A stretch of 64,000 nucleotides of DNA from Aegilops tauschii subsp. strangulata (Eukaryota; Streptophyta; Magnoliopsida; Poales; Poaceae), in NCBI RefSeq assembly GCF_002575655.3, contig NC_053037.3, positions 449,159,793 to 449,223,792 of the forward strand, given 5' to 3'. The position numbers and the translations under genes were made by a program. Below are positions 1 through 11,047 of this stretch, in pieces (the stretch's first letter is position 1; each line of letters starts with the position of its first letter). The notes below the pieces were generated by a model. It did not search any database. It was not told where the DNA came from and saw only the letters and a program-made list of their open reading frames with translations.

Positions 1-1609
1 ATAATACATGTGTGAATACATAGACAAACAAAGTGTCACTAGTATGCCTCTACTTGACTAGTTCGTTAATCAAAGATGGTTATGTTTCCTAGCCATAGAC
101 ATGAGTTGTCATTTGATTAACGGGATCACCTCATTAGGAGAATGACGTGATTGACATGACCCATTACGTTAGCTTAGCACCCGATCGTTTAGTATGTTGC
201 TATTGCTTTCTTCATGACTTATACATGTTCCTATGACTATGAGATTATGCAACTCCCGTTTACCGGAGGAACACTTTGTGTGCTACCAAACGTCACAACG
301 TAACTGGGTGATTATAAAGGTGCTCTACAGGTGTCTCCAAAGGTACTTGTTGGGTTGGCGTATTTTGAGATTAGGATTTGTCACTCCGATTGTCGGAGAG
401 GTATCTCTGGGCCCACTCGGTAATGCACATCACTATAAGCCTTGCAAGCATTGTGACTAATGAGTTAGTTACGGGATGATGTATTACGGAACGAGTAAAG
501 AGACTTGCCGGTAACGAGATTGAACTAGGTATCGAGATACCGACGATCGAATCTCAGGCAAGTAACATACCGATGACAAAGGGAACAACGTATGTTGTTA
601 TGCGGTCTGACCGATAAAGATCTTCGTAGAATATGTGGGAGCCAATATGGGCATCCAGGTCCCGCTATTGGTTATTGACCGGAGAGGTGTCTCGGTCATG
701 TCTACATAGTTCTCGAACCCGAAGGGTCCGCACGCTTAACGTTACGATGACAGTTTTATTGAGTTTTGATGTACCGAAGGAGTTCGGAGTCCCGGATGAG
801 ATCGGGGACATGACGAGGAGTCTCGAAATGGTCGAGACGTAAAGATCGATATATTGGACGACTATATTCGGACTTCGGAAAGGTTCCGAGTGATTCGGGT
901 ATTTTTCGGAGTACCGGAGAGTTACGGGAATTCGTATTGGGCCTTAATGGGCCATACGGGAAAGGAGAGAAAGACCCCAAAGGGTGGCCGCACCCCTCCC
1001 CATGGGCTAGTCCGAATTGGACTAGGGAGGGGGGGCGCCCCCTTCCTTCTTTCTCCTTCCACCTTCCCTTCTCCTACTCCCACAAGGAAAGGAGGAGTCC
1101 TACTCCCGGTGGGAGTAGGACTCCCCCCTTTGGCGCGCCTCTCCCTTGGCCGGCTGCCTCCTCCTTGCTCCTTTATATACGGGGGCAAGGGGGCACCCCA
1201 TAGACACAACAATTGATCCTTGAGATCTCTTAGCCGTGTGCGGTGCCCCCCTCCACCAAATTACACCTTGATAATACCGTTGCGGAGCTTAGGCGAAGCC
1301 CTGCGTCGGTGGAACATCATCATCGTCACCACGCCGTCGTGCTGACGAAACTCTCCCTCAACACTCGGCTGGATCGGAGTTCGAGGGACGTCATCGAGCT
1401 GAACGTGTGTAGAACTTCGGAGGTGTCGTACGTTCGGTACTTGATCGGTCGGATCGTGAAGACGTTCGACTACATCAACCGCGTTGTAATAACGCTTCCG
1501 CTGTCGGTCTACGAGGGTACGTGAACAACACTCTCCCCTCTCGTTGCTATGCATCACCATGATCTTGCGTGTGCGTAGGAAAATTTTGAAATTACTACGT
1601 TCCCCAACA
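1..1609 (+). mobile_element. Angela/BARE/WIS-type Ty1-copia 5' LTR, truncated by window start
   Basis: This is the same sequence as 6846-8451, where the complete 3' LTR is present, so about 100 bases of the 5' LTR lie outside the window. It ends in CCCCAACA at 1609 and is followed by one base and a primer binding site. By eye the two LTRs differ by about eight substitutions and one 3-bp indel (an extra CAT near 1320), about 0.5%, so the insertion is recent. A TATA-like stretch lies at 1171-1180. The short reading frames inside it are not genes. The family name rests on recognising the LTR start (GGAAATATGCCCTAGAGGC at 6750) and is fairly secure at superfamily level, less so for the exact family. 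Confidence 0.9.
1094..1180 (+). promoter_or_regulatory. LTR promoter: perfect 14-bp hairpin followed by TATA box
   Basis: GGAGTCCTACTCCC (1094-1107) and GGGAGTAGGACTCC (1111-1124) form a perfect inverted repeat with a 3-base loop. About 47 bases further on lies CTTTATATAC (1171-1180), the likely TATA box for the element's genomic RNA. The same arrangement is at 7939-8025 in the 3' LTR. The promoter call is inferred from position and motif. Confidence 0.6.
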
Positions 1610-1610
1610 G

Positions 1611-1623
1611 TGGCATCCGAGCC
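1611..1623 (+). other. Primer binding site, degenerate (initiator tRNA-Met type)
   Basis: TGGCATCCGAGCC lies one base after the 5' LTR. The usual plant copia site, complementary to initiator tRNA-Met, is TGGTATCAGAGCC; this copy differs at two positions, which could weaken priming. Confidence 0.75.
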
Positions 1624-2934
1624 TGGTTTTATGCGTTGATGCTATGCACGAGTAGAACACAAGTGAGTTGTGGGCGATAGAAGTCATACTGCTTACCAGC
1701 ATGTCATACTTTGGTTCAGCGGTATTGTGAGATGAAGCGGCCCGGACCGACATTACGCGTACGCTTACGCGAGACTGGTTTCACCGTTCGGAGCACTCGT
1801 TGCTTAAAGGTGACTGGCGGGTGTCTGTCTCTCTCACTTTAGTTTAACCGAGTGTGGCTACGCCCGGTCCTTGCGAAGGTTAAAACAGCACCAACTTGAC
1901 AAACTATCGTTGTGGTTTTGATGCGTAGGTAAGAACGGTTCTTGCTAAGCCCGTAGCAGCCACGTAAAATATGCAACAACAAAGTAGAGATCGTCTAACT
2001 TGTTTTTGCAGGGCATGTTGTGATGTGATATGGTCAAGACATGATGTGATATAATGTGTTGTATGAGATGATCATGTTTTGTAACCGAGTTATCGGCAAC
2101 TGGCAGGAGCCATATGGTTGTCGCTTTATTGTATGAGATGCAATCGCCATGTGATAGTTTTACTTTATCACTAAACGGTAGCGATAGTCGTAAAAGCAAT
2201 AAGTTGGCGAGACGACAACGATACTACGATGGAGATCAAGGTGTCGAGCCGGTGACGATGGTGATCGTGATGGTGCTTCGGAGATGGAGATCACAAGCAC
2301 GGTGCTTTGGAGATGGAGATCACAAGCACAAGATGATGATGGACATATCATATCACTTATATTGATTGCATGTGATGTTAATCCTTTATGCATCTTATCT
2401 TGCTTTGATTGACGGTAGCATTATAAGATGATCTCTCACTAAAATTTCAAGATAAAAGTGTTCTCCCTGAGTATGCACCGTTGCAAAAGTTCTTCGTGCT
2501 GAGACACCACGTGTTAATCGGGTGTGATAGGCTCTACGTTCAAATACAACGGGTGCAAAACAGTTGCACACGCGGAATACTCGGGTTAAACTTGACGAGC
2601 CTAGCATATACAGATATGGCCTCGGAACACAGAGACCGAAAGGTCGAGCGTGAATCATATAGTAGATATGATCAACATAGTGATGTTCACCATTGAAACT
2701 ACTCCATCTCACGTGTTAATCGGTCATGGTTTAGTTGCTTTGGATCACGTAATCACTTAGATGATTAGAGAGATGTCTATCTAAGTGGGAGTTCTTAAGT
2801 AATATGATTAATTGAACTTAAATTTATCATGAACTTAGTCCTGATAGTATTTTGCAAATTATGTTGTAGATCAATAGCTCGCGTTGTTGCTTCCCTGTGT
2901 TTATTTTTGATATGTTCCTAGAGAAAAATTATGT
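1624..2934 (+). other. Copia untranslated leader
   Basis: Leader between primer binding site and gag. No convincing coding sequence is seen in either strand. It contains a 29-bp tandem duplication (2273-2301 and 2302-2330, core GAGATGGAGATCACAAGCAC) in a purine-rich tract. Long untranslated leaders are normal for this family. Confidence 0.7.
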
Positions 2935-3835
2935 TGAAAAATGTTAGTAGCAAAGATGCAGATTGGATCCGTGATCTGAGGATTATCCTCATTGCTGCAC
3001 AGAAAAATTATGTCCTTGATGCACCGCTAGGTGACAGACCTATTGCAGGAGCAGATGCAGACGTTATGAACGTTTGGCTAGCTCAATATGATGACTACTT
3101 GATAGTTTAGTGCACCATGCTTAACGGCTTAGAATCGGGACTTCAAAGACGTTTTGAACGTCATGGACCATATGAGATGTTCCAGGAGTTGAAGTTAATA
3201 TTTCAAGCAAATACCCGAGTTGAGAGATATGAAGTCTCCAACAAGTTCTATAGCTAAAAGATGGAGGAGAATCGCTCAACTAGTGAGCATGTGCTCAGAT
3301 TGTCTGGGTACTACAATCGCTTGAATCAAGTGGGAGTTAATCTTCCAGATAAAATAGTGATTGACAGAATTCTCTAGTCACCATCACCAAGTTAGTAGAA
3401 CTTCGTGATGAACTATAGTATGCAAGGGATGACGAAAGTAATTCCCAAGCTCTTCGTGATGCTGAAATCGACGAAGGTAGAAATCAAGAAAAACATCAAG
3501 TGTTGATGGTTAACAAGACCACTAGTTTCAAGAAAAGGGCAAAGGGATAGAAGGGGAACTTCAAGTAGAACGGCAAGCAAGTTGCTGCTCAAGTGAAGAA
3601 GCCTAAGTCTGGTCCTAAGCCTGAGACTAAGTGCTTCTACTGCAAAGGAACTGGTCACTGGAAGCGGAACTACCCCAACTATTTGGTGGATAAGAAGGAT
3701 GGCAAAGTGAACAAAGGTATATTGGATATACATGTTATTGATGTGTACTTACTAGTGTTTATAGCAACCCCTCAGTATTTGATACTGGTTCAGTTGCTAA
3801 AGAGTTGTAACTCGAAAACGGGAGTTGCAGAATAA
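2935..3835 (+). pseudogene. gag: Copia gag pseudogene
   Basis: Translated in pieces, this gives a UBN2-type copia Gag (segments such as DWIRDLRIILIAAQKNYVL and HVLRLSGYYNRLN) followed by a zinc knuckle at about 3632-3680, CFYCKGTGHWKRNY. The knuckle should be C-X2-C-X4-H-X4-C, but the last Cys is Tyr. In-frame stops occur at about 3107 (TAG), 3255 (TAA), 3376 (TAG), 3548 (TAG) and 3567 (TAG), several at positions where the family has Gln or Lys. The product would be the capsid/nucleocapsid protein; this copy cannot make it. Gag for any mobilisation must have come from another element. Confidence 0.8.
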
Positions 3836-4065
3836 ACAGAGACTAGTAAAAGGCGAGGTGACGATGTGTATTGGAAGTAGTTCCAAGATTGATATGATCA
3901 TCATCGCACACTCCCTATACTTTCGGGATTAGTGTTGAAACTAAATAAGTGTTATTTGGTGTTTGCGTTGAGCATGAATATGATTTGATCATGTTTTTTG
4001 CAATACGGTTATTCATTTAAGTTAGAGAACAATTGTTGTTCTGTTTACATGAATAAAAACCTTTT
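3700..4065 (+). pseudogene. Copia aspartic protease remnant
   Basis: The protease active-site motif DTGS is encoded at 3781-3792, in a different frame from the zinc knuckle just upstream, so a frameshift separates them. Downstream the frame is broken repeatedly until the pre-integrase region near 4066. Function is lost. Confidence 0.65.
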
Positions 4066-4994
4066 ATGGTCATACACACCAACGAAAATGGTTTGTTGGA
4101 TCTCAGTGATACACATATTCATAATATTGAAGCCAAAAGATGCAAAGTTAATAATGATAGTGCAACTTATTTGTGGCACTGCCGTTTAGGTCATATCGGT
4201 GTAAAGCGCATGAAGAAATTCCATACTCATGGAATTTTGGAATCACTTGATTTTGAATCACTTGGTACTTGCGAACCGTGCCTTATGGGCAAGATGACAA
4301 AAACACCGTTCTCCGGAACTATGGAGAGAGCAACAGATTTGTTGGAAATCATACATACAGATGTATGTGGCCCGATGAATATTGAAGCTCGTGGCGGATA
4401 TCGTTATTTTCTCACCTTCACAGATGATTTGAGCAGATATGGGTATATCTACTTAATGAAACATAAGTCTGAAACATTTGAAAAGTTCAAAGAATTTCAG
4501 AGTGAAGTGGAGAATCATCGTAACAAGAAAATAAAAGTTTCTACGATATGATCGCAGAGGTAAAATATTTGAGTTACGAGTTTGGCCTTCAGTCAAAACA
4601 AAGTGAAATAGTTTCACTACTCACGCCACCTGGAACACCACAGCATAATGGTGTGTCCGAACGTCATAACCGTACTTTATTGGATATAGTGCAATCTATG
4701 ATGTCTCTTACCAATTTACCACTATCGTTTTGGGGTTATGCATTAGAGACAGCTACATTCACGTTAAATAGGGCACCATCAAAATCCGTTGAGACGACGC
4801 ATTATGAACTGTGGTTTGGCAAGAAACCAAAGTTGTCGTTTCTTAAAGCTTGGGGTTGCGATACTTATGTGAAAAGGTTTCATCCTGATAAGCTCAAACC
4901 CAAATCGGAGAAATGTGTCTTCATAGAATACCCAAAGGAAACAGTTGGGTATACCTTCTATCACAGATCCGAAGGCAAGACATTCGTTGCTTAG
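4066..4994 (+). pseudogene. Copia integrase pseudogene
   Basis: From 4066 there is a GAG-pre-integrase zinc-binding region (LWHCRLGHIGVKRMKK, then CEPCLMGK: His/His/Cys/Cys), followed by the integrase core with the first catalytic Asp in HTDVCGP. A frameshift and stop at about 4545-4551 destroy the stretch that should carry the second catalytic Asp; the frame resumes at 4548 with the catalytic Glu in GVSERHNRTLL. The remainder includes the usual copia integrase C-terminal region (LKAWGCDTYV). A stop at 4992-4994 ends it. Integration activity is lost in this copy. Confidence 0.85.
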
Positions 4995-5033
4995 TATGGA
5001 TCCTTTCTAGAGAAGGAGTTTCTCTCGAAAGAT

Positions 5034-6440
5034 GTGAGTGGGAGGAAAGTAGAACTTGATGAGGTAACTGTACCTGCTCCCTTATTGGAAAGTAGTTCGT
5101 CACAGAAATCTGTTCCTGTGACTCCTACACCAATTAGTGAGGAAGTTAATGATAATGATCATGAAACTTCAGATCAAGTTATTACTGAACTTCGTAGGTC
5201 AACTAGATCAAGAACCGCACCAGAGTGGTACGGTAATCCTGTTCTGGAGGTCATGTTACTAGACCACGGCGAACCTACGAACTATGAAGAAGCGATAGTG
5301 AGCCCAGATTCCGCAAAATGGCTTGAGGCCATGAAATCTGAGATAAGATCCATATATGAGAACAAAGTATGGACTTTGATTGACTTGCCCAATGATCGGC
5401 GAGCCATTGAGATTAAATGGATCTTCAAGAGGAAGACGGACGCTGATAGTAGTGTTACTATCTACAAAGCTAGAATTGTCGAAAAAAGGTTTTTGACAAG
5501 TTCAAAGTGTTGACTACGATGAGAGTTTCTCACTCGTATCTATGCTTAAGTCTGTCCGAATCATGTTAGCAATTGCCGCATTTTATGAAATATGGCAAAG
5601 GGATAAACGAAACTGCATTCCTTAATGGATTTATTAAAGAAGAGTTGTATATGATGCAACCAGGAGGTTTTGTCAATCCTAAAGGTGCTAACAAAATATG
5701 CAAGCTCCAGCGATCCATCTATGGACTGGTGCAAGCATCTCGGAGTTGGAATATACACTTTGATAAGTTGATCAAAGGATATAGTGTTATACAGACTTGC
5801 GGTGAAGCCTGTATTTACAAGAAAGTGAGTGGGAGCACTACAGCATTTCTGATAAGTATATGTGAAGGACATATTGTTGATCAGAAATAATGTAGAATTA
5901 TTCTGCAAAGCATAAAGGAGTGTTTGAAAGGAGTTTTTCAAAAGAAAGACCTCGGTGAAGCTGCTTACATATTGAGCATCAAGATCTATAGAGATAGATC
6001 AAAATGCTTGATAAGTTTTTTCAATGAGTACATACCTTAACAAGATTTTGAAGTAGTTCAAAATAGAACAGTCAAAGAAAGAGTTCTTGCCTGTGTTACA
6101 AGGTGTGAAATTGAGTAAGACTCAAAGCCTGACCACGGCAGAAGATAGAAAGAGAATGAAAGTCATTCCCTATGCCTTGGCCATAGGTTCTATAAAGTAT
6201 GCCATGCTGTGTACCAGATCTATTGTATACCCTACACTGATTTTGGCAAGGGAGTACAATAGTGATCTAGGAGTAGATCACTGGACAGCGGTCAAAATTA
6301 TCCTTAGTAGAATAAGGATATGTTTCTCGATTATGGAAGTGACAAAAGGTTCATCGTAAAGGGTTACGTAGATGCAAGTTTTGACACTAAATCTAGATGA
6401 CTCTGAGTCTCGGTCTAGATACATATTGAAAGTGGGAGCA
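5034..6440 (+). pseudogene. Copia reverse transcriptase/RNase H pseudogene
   Basis: An RVT_2-type reverse transcriptase is visible in fragments: VWTLIDLPNDRRAIEIKWIF at about 5368-5427, then after frameshifts FVNPKGANKICKLQRSIYGL (about 5670-5730). The region that should hold the YVDD catalytic motif reads CEGHIV followed by a stop (5859-5890). Further on are AIGSIKYAMLCTRS (about 6184) and a stub of RNase H (VDASFDT, about 6369); most of RNase H seems deleted. At least four stops or frameshifts are seen. The element could not have reverse transcribed itself. Confidence 0.85.
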
Positions 6441-6564
6441 ATTAGCTAGAGTAGCTCCGTGCAGAGCATTGTAGACATAGAAATTTGCAAAATACTTACG
6501 GATCTGGATGTGACAGACCCGTTGACTAAAATTATCTCACAATCAAAACATGATCACACCTTAG

Positions 6565-6730
6565 TACTCTTTGGGTGTTAATCACATAGCGATGTGAACT
6601 AGATTATTGACTCTAGTAAACCCTTTGAGTGTTGGTCACATAGAGATGTGAACTATGGGTGTTAATCACATGGTGATGTGAATTATTGATGTTAAATCAC
6701 ATGGCGATGTGAACTAGATTATTGACTCTA
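6565..6730 (+). repeat. 3' untranslated short tandem repeats of the copia element
   Basis: Four diverged copies of a unit built around GTGTTAATCACATAGCGATG start near 6573, 6631, 6659 and 6690, with the phrase GAACTAGATTATTGACTCTA occurring twice. They lie just before the polypurine tract. No function is assigned. Confidence 0.7.
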
Positions 6731-6745
6731 GTGCAAGTGGGAGAC
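6731..6745 (+). other. Polypurine tract
   Basis: GTGCAAGTGGGAGAC sits directly before the 3' LTR, where plus-strand DNA synthesis is primed in LTR retrotransposons. Confidence 0.7.
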
Positions 6746-8451
6746 TGAAGGAAATATGCCCTAGAGGCAATAATAAAGTATTATATATTTCCTTATATCA
6801 TGATAAATGTTTATTATTCATGCTAGAATTGTATTAACCGGAAACATAATACATGTGTGAATACATAGACAAACAAAGTGTCACTAGTATGCCTCTACTT
6901 GACTAGTTCGTTAATCAAAGATGGTTATGTTTCCTAGCCATAGACATGAGTTGTCATTTGATTAACGGGATCACCTCATTAGGAGAATGACGTGATTGAC
7001 ATGACCCATTACGTTAGCTTAGCACCCGATCGTTTAGTATGTTGCTATTGCTTTCTTCATGACTTATACATGTTCCTATGACTATGAGATTATGCAACTC
7101 CCGTTTACCGGAGGAACACTTTGTGTGCTACCAAACGTCACAACGTAACTGGGTGATTATAAAGGTGCTCTACAGGTGTCTCCAAAGGTACTTGTTGGGT
7201 TGGCGTATTTTGAGATTAGGATTTGTCACTCCGATTGTCGGAGAGGTATCTTTGGGCCCACTCGGTAATGCACATCACTATAAGCCTTGCAAGCATTGTG
7301 ACTAATGAGTTAGTTACGGGATGATGTATTACGGAACGAGTAAAGAGACTTGCCGGTAACGAGATTGAACTAGGTATCGAGATACCGACGATCGAATCTC
7401 GGGCAAGTAACATACCGATGACAAAGGGAACAACGTATGTTGTTATGCGGTCTAATCGATAAAGATCTTCGTAGAATATGTGGGAGCCAATATGGGCATC
7501 CAGGTCCCGCTATTGGTTATTGACCGGAGAGGTGTCTCGGTCATGTCTACATAGTTCTCGAACCCGAAGGGTCCGCACGCTTAACGTTACGATGACAGTT
7601 TTATTGAGTTTTGATGTACCGAAGGAGTTCGGAGTCCCGGATGAGATCGGGGACATGACGAGGAGTCTCGAAATGGTCGAGACGTAAAGATCGATATATT
7701 GGACGACTATATTCGGACTTCGGAAAGGTTCCGAGTGATTCGGGTATTTTTCGGAGTACCGGAAAGTTACGGGAATTTGTATTGGGCCTTAATGGGCCAT
7801 ACGGGAAAGGAGAGAAAGACCCCAAAGGGTGGCCGCACCCCTCCCCATGGGCTAGTCCGAATTGGACTAGGGAGGGGGGGCGCCCCCTTCCTTCTTTCTC
7901 CTTCCACCTTCCCTTCTCCTACTCCCACAAGGAAAGGAGGAGTCCTACTCCCGGTGGGAGTAGGACTCCCCCCTTTGGCGCGCCTCTCCCTTGGCCGGCT
8001 GCCTCCTCCTTGCTCCTTTATATACGGGGGCAAGGGGGCACCCCATAGACACAACAATTGATCCTTGAGATCTCTTAGCCGTGTGCGGTGCCCCCCTCCA
8101 CCAAATTACACCTTGATAATACCGTTGCGGAGCTTAGGCGAAGCCCTGCGTCGGTGGAACATCATCGTCACCACGCCATCGTGCTGACGAAACTCTCCCT
8201 CAACACTCGGCTGGATCGGAGTTCGAGGGACGTCATCGAGCTGAACGTGTGTAGAACTTCGGAGGTGCCGTACGTTCGGTACTTGATCGGTCGGATCGTG
8301 AAGACGTTCGACTACATCAACCGCGTTGTAATAACGCTTCCGCTGTCGGTCTACGAGGGTACGTGAACAACACTCTCCCCTCTCGTTGCTATGCATCACC
8401 ATGATCTTGCGTGTGCGTAGGAAAATTTTGAAATTACTACGTTCCCCAACA
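6746..8451 (+). mobile_element. Complete copia 3' LTR (1706 bp)
   Basis: Starts TGAAGGAAATATGCCC at 6746, directly after the polypurine tract, and ends CCCCAACA at 8451. It is nearly identical to 1-1609. TATA-like sequence lies at 8016-8025 with the 14-bp hairpin at 7939-7969. The next five bases, ACTAA (8452-8456), should be the right copy of the target-site duplication; the left copy is outside the window. Confidence 0.92.
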
Positions 8452-8456
8452 ACTAA

Positions 8457-8553
8457 TGAGTCGCCAAGATCAGGCAGGTTATCTGTGAATCGCCAAGCTC
8501 CGGGCGGGTCACCAGTGAGTCGCCAATTCCAGCCGGGTCATACCGCGGGATAT
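8457..8553. repeat. Three diverged ~31-bp tandem repeats
   Basis: Three consecutive units sharing the core GA(G/A)TCGCCAA start near 8458, 8487 and 8517, ending in a GC-rich CGGGTCA-like segment. They lie at the cut edge of element A. Confidence 0.5.
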
Positions 8554-8648
8554 ATCCCCGACACCACCCAACCAGGTCTCCCAGACCTGGGCGTCGCGCG
8601 CCCCTCCCGAGGCCTCGGCGAGGGCAGGTATGGAAATTGTTTGCACCT

Positions 8649-8969
8649 CAAGGGGAATCCTGAGCATCGCGACTCAGGAGCCTAACTGGTCACGTAGCCC
8701 CTCACTCCTTGGTCCGTCCTGGTCTCCGGTCGGCCCAATGGCGGTTGAGGTATGCGCGGGGCCGGGCTCTGCCGACGTAGAACATTCACTATCCTCGCAA
8801 ACTCTCCCTATAAGCTGTTTGCGCGTCAAGGGGGACTCTTGAGCATCGCGACTCAGGAGCCTAACTGGTCACGTAGCCCCTCACTCCTTGGTCCGTCCTG
8901 GTCTCCGGTCGGCCCAACGACGGTTGAGGTATGCGCGGGGCCGGGCTCTGCCGACGCAGAACGCAAAGC
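8649..8969. repeat. Direct repeat, two ~140-bp copies with 179-bp period
   Basis: The block at about 8649-8790 (starting CAAGGGGAATCCTGAGCATC) recurs at about 8829-8969 with few changes, both holding GACTCAGGAGCCTAACTGG and GGGCCGGGCTCTGCCGACG. It lies downstream (in antisense sense) of the coiled-coil ORF of element A. Confidence 0.75.
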
Positions 8970-9104
8970 AAATAGGAAGGAAATCGCAAAATCTCGAAGC
9001 AAATATTACAAACACATTGTTCTCACGATACCAAATGAAGAGTCTAAACGCCTCCACGAGGCCTAATGCATGTTGCAGGAACGAAACGGGAGAATAGCCG
9101 CAGG

Positions 9105-10344
9105 TCACTCCCGGGCACCGCCATCACCTGCGGAAGGTGCTACTTCATGAGCGACGTTGTCTTCACCTTCACCACCAGCCGCAGGATCGGCGGCATCGCC
9201 AGACAGAGGAGCGGAGACAAAGCCGCGGAACTTCTTCAGCAAGGCCTCCACTTGACCTTGCACGGCTGCGGCGGTGGCCTCGTATTGATCTTCGGCCACA
9301 GGCTCCAGCAGCTCGTCAAGACAAGCGTTGGGGTCACGAAGGTGCAGGTGGCTGAAGACGCGGGTCAATGCAGCTAAAGATAGGACACGAGCTTCCGCCT
9401 CCGCCATGGGACCAACGCCCTCAACGACTTCCTCGAGCGCCTCCACCAAGAGAGGAAGCAACCGGGCGAGGCCGTCCTCCTCAGTGGCCAGCGACTTCTC
9501 CAGGCCGTGCTCGTACAACGTCTTCAGTTCCTCGCGAGATCTCTTCTCGAGGTCGGCAAAAGCCGCGCGGTCTTCGGTCAGGACTCGCGCCTTGGCGTCG
9601 AGATCGGCCTCCCTCGCCGTCGCCTTCCGCTCCAGCTCTTCCAACCGATTGCGCTTGGCGGCTTGTGTCCTCCCCAACTCCGCCAGCTTAGCATCACGGT
9701 TCTTGATGGCGTCCTCCCGGGCCTTCATTTCCTCCTCCTTCGCTTGATGGCAGCACGTTTCTTCGGCATACTTGTCGCGCAGGCTCTGCAACTCGTCCTC
9801 CAGCACATGGCAGCGGTCACGGGTGGCCTTGGCGTCTTTCAACGCCGTCTCACGATCGGCTGCCGCGTTGGCGGCACTCTGCTTCTCCTTCTCAGAAGCC
9901 GCAGCGGCCTGGCCCAGCGCCGCTCGAACAGCCAACTCGGAGTGGAGCCAGCCTGAGGCCAGCTCCAAGCGCCCGACCACAAGGCGTGGGTCCGCGCTCA
10001 GGAGATCCGCCTGCAGGTGGGTCATCTCTGAAAGAGCACGTTCCAAAGCAGCAGCAGGAGCAGCAGAATCAGGGAGCGAAGGTGCAGCAGTGGGAGGAAG
10101 CGACATCGTCACCAAGGCTTGGGAGATCGCGGGTTCCGGAGCAGCTGGGACCTCTTCAGCCGAGCCAGACGCCGGCACCTCAGGAGCCAGAGGGGCCACG
10201 AGGGCTGACTCCCCACGGCGATGCTCTTCATGGCCCCGCGTGGACGACCGGGCTGGGGAGATGCGGGCGCTGCTACCTCCTTTCTCTGCGGAGGGAGGCA
10301 CGGCCGTCGTATCCTCCTTCCTCTTCTTCGCCGAAGATGTCGGC
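9105..10344 (-). CDS. Element A antisense ORF, terminal exon: coiled-coil protein
   Basis: Long open minus-strand frame ending at 9105. Its acceptor is at 10345 (TTGATCAG before exon base 10344) and the donor of the preceding exon is GTAAGT at 10411-10416, so a 72-bp intron separates them and the frame is kept. The N-terminal part is Pro/Ala/Ser-rich. The middle is a long Ala/Glu/Lys/Arg heptad-like region (ASEKEKQSAANAAADRETAL; LEELERKATAREADLDAKAR) expected to form a coiled coil, followed by an acidic tail. This matches the antisense 'putative gypsy type transposon' proteins (Transposase_28-associated) carried by TAT-lineage grass elements; their role is unknown. This exon is uninterrupted, but the first coding part is separated from it by insertion X. 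Confidence 0.7.
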
Positions 10345-10416
10345 CTGATCAACCAAGGGCGAGCATCAGGGAATGACAAGAACAAGCGGGGACAAGACGA
10401 AGCTCAAGGCACTTAC

Positions 10417-10518
10417 CGATCCATCGCGACGTATTCCACCTTCCACTTGGGGAGCTTGAAGCCCGAAAGTTGCGGAGCCCCGGAAGTAGGCGCGCGGATC
10501 CTGGTGGCAGAAGGCAGC
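10417..10518 (-). CDS. Element A antisense ORF, end of upstream exon (split by X)
   Basis: Minus-strand reading from 10518 to the donor at 10417 gives RIRAPTSGAPQLSGFKLPKW and ends at ATGGATCG before GTAAGT. Removing X and one copy of GCAGC joins it in frame to the exon at 15799-16303 (...SSPPAALL then PSATRIRAP...), which proves the two pieces were once one exon. Confidence 0.75.
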
Positions 10519-10575
10519 TGAAAGATCGTGGATGTCGCCTAGAGGGGGTGAATAGGCGCTTTAAAATAATTACAG
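10519..10575 (-). mobile_element. Insertion X, left terminus (57 bp)
   Basis: Begins TGAAAGATCG at 10519 right after GCAGC (10514-10518). The opposite terminus ends TTCTTTCA at 15798 and is followed by GCAGC (15799-15803). TG...CA ends, a 6-bp terminal inverted repeat and a 5-bp duplication mark it as LTR-retrotransposon DNA, probably a solo LTR on the minus strand (a TATA box is on that strand). Only 57 bp of this end remain before the junction with host-gene sequence at 10576. Confidence 0.8.
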
Positions 10576-11024
10576 TTTGTCATTCTCACCATCTTTTGGC
10601 TGCACGTTGTATCGTTGACAATCAGGGAAGTTTGCTCCCGAACTCCTAGGGCTCGCCGTGTAGACACATTTTTCCATAGCAAACAGAGCCTCTTTGCCAT
10701 CAAGGTCCTTGCCAACAGTGATCTCCTGGTTAATCGGATAATTGAGTCCGAGAAACAGAGAGTGTGAACCAAGGCTGTTTACCCGCCTCCAACAAAAAAA
10801 TCCTAAAGGCCCCAACAAGCTGGTATCCTGCTCATAGACATAACAGCCACTGTCCGGATACTCACGTATTTCACGGTGCTTGTATACAGTGGGGTTTTTG
10901 CAATATAACTTTTCCGGTTCATCTATCCGAGTGATCATCAGTCTTTTGCCGTCGTCTGACCGAGCGAGGAACCAGTTGTGCTTCCCTTTTTTGGCAAAGG
11001 TGGTGTGATTACAAAGGGCAGTAA
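10576..11024 (-). pseudogene. DUF295/KIB-type gene terminal exon, copy 1 (3' truncated)
   Basis: Minus-strand exon from the splice acceptor (CTACAG before 11024) to the break at 10576. Residues match the other copies (HNWFLARSDDGKRLMITRID...; VNSLGSHSLFLGLN; EKCVYTASPRSS), and the frame is lost after ...KDGEND, so the last 16 or so residues are missing. DUF295 is the C-terminal beta-propeller-like region of plant F-box/KIB proteins. It lacks the upstream exon and is a dead fragment. Confidence 0.75.
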
Positions 11025-11047
11025 CTGTAGGGACATTGCATCATATC

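Larger units (their letters stand above)
8452..10518 (+). mobile_element. Gypsy element A, left fragment of internal region
   Basis: A Ty3/gypsy internal region cut on its left by the copia insertion and on its right by insertion X. It is oriented + because its 3' LTR (16545-17445) follows a polypurine tract on the + strand. Only the part holding an antisense ORF remains; gag and pol are not in the window. 8452-9104 has no gene that I recognise, only short repeats. Continuity with the sequence after 15799 is shown by the GCAGC duplication and by an antisense reading frame that joins across X. Confidence 0.75.
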
